DNA from: an uncultured Pelosinus sp.
Lineage (GTDB): Bacteria; Bacillota; Negativicutes; UMGS1260
Direction of reading: 5' to 3'
Assembly (NCBI GenBank): GCA_900550105.1
Contig: URQW01000031.1
Coordinates: forward strand, 1 to 32,778
Length of the DNA: 32,778 bases
Shown: piece after piece, positions 32,594 through 32,778 of the stretch
Layout of the letters: each line of letters starts with the position of its first letter
How positions within the stretch are numbered: position 1 is the first letter of the stretch
Made by a program: the position numbers and the translations under genes
Notes under the pieces: model-generated
What the model was told of the DNA's origin: nothing
Seen by the model: the letters and a program-made list of their open reading frames with translations, nothing else
Database searches by the model: none

Positions 32594-32778
32594 ATTTTGG
32601 TTTTGTTTTTTCGCTTTTTTCTTTACTTTTTCTGGTTTAGCCTCTGCTTTTGTAGAGGTTTTCTTACCAGACTTTTTACTATATGAGCTTGGTTTGCCTT
32701 TTTCCTTCTTTTTACGGACAGGTTTTTCACCATCAGTTGATACAGACGGTTTACCAAAAACTTCTTCTGTTGCTTGTG
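32570..32778 (-). CDS. Lysine-rich C-terminal fragment of an unidentified protein (5' part outside window)
   Basis: An open minus-strand frame enters from the right edge and ends at TAA (32572-32570), giving 68 visible residues. It is rich in Lys, Ser and Thr (for example KPVRKKKEKGKPSSYSKK then KKTSTKAEAKPEKVKKK) and ends QNQNLGLMQLP. Such basic tails occur on RNA-acting proteins such as RNase R, DEAD-box helicases and pseudouridine synthases. The domain itself is not visible, so no function is assigned. Reality of the frame is supported by lack of stops and protein-like composition. Confidence 0.65.
   Translation of the reverse strand, partial: QATEEVFGKPSVSTDGEKPVRKKKEKGKPSSYSKKSGKKTSTKAEAKPEKVKKKAKKQNQNLGLMQLP

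Noticed and set aside
1..32778. Mobile element, prophage or genomic-island boundaries
   Set aside because: I found no integrase, transposase, tRNA-edge repeats or obvious abrupt change in codon style. Gene content is largely chromosomal metabolism and efflux.

Overview
The window looks like chromosome from a Gram-negative-walled Firmicute (class Negativicutes; a Sporomusa/Pelosinus/Anaeromusa-like organism is my best guess). The reasons are strong Firmicute-type ribosome binding sites (AGGAGG), frequent TTG/GTG starts, T-tailed terminators and a CsoR repressor, combined with an RND tripartite efflux pump that only makes sense with an outer membrane. The placement is inference; no rRNA or other marker is present. 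I see no tRNA, rRNA, CRISPR array, insertion sequence or prophage gene.

Layout. (1) Bases 1-4261: peptidoglycan-sugar salvage. Minus-strand murP-mupG-murQ (PTS uptake, 6-phospho-muramidase, MurNAc-6-P etherase; murQ runs off the left edge) faces a divergent BadF/NagK-type amino-sugar kinase. Together they would convert a MurNAc-GlcNAc disaccharide to GlcNAc-6-P. (2) 4491-7054: a KDPG-type aldolase, then an HxlR regulator divergent from a nitroreductase and an iron-sulfur flavoprotein. (3) 7399-14314: a complete peptide ABC transporter (binding protein, two permeases, two ATPases), with a translationally coupled M29-like aminopeptidase and an XRE-cupin regulator; a structured leader precedes it. 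(4) 14648-18077: pckA behind a promoter carrying two palindromes, then a nucleoid-associated NdpA-like protein and a Cas4/RecB-like Fe-S nuclease split over two reading frames. (5) 18102-23717, minus strand: a copper-handling locus. It contains csoR-copA under a very long CsoR-type palindrome, a secreted Met/His-rich DUF2680-like protein, and a two-component system whose sensor has a Met/His/Pro-rich extracytoplasmic insert. (6) 23974-28923: TetR regulator, RND membrane fusion protein and RND pump, with no outer-membrane factor. (7) 29019-32593: a second iron-sulfur flavoprotein, a COG2509-type FAD protein and a MATE exporter. The right edge holds the lysine-rich C-terminus of an unidentified minus-strand gene.

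The most unusual items are the split membrane-anchored Fe-S nuclease next to NdpA, the copper locus with a Met/His-rich sensor kinase matching a Met/His-rich secreted protein, and the doubled palindromic operator in front of pckA. I did not find a clearly new multi-gene defence or biosynthetic system.
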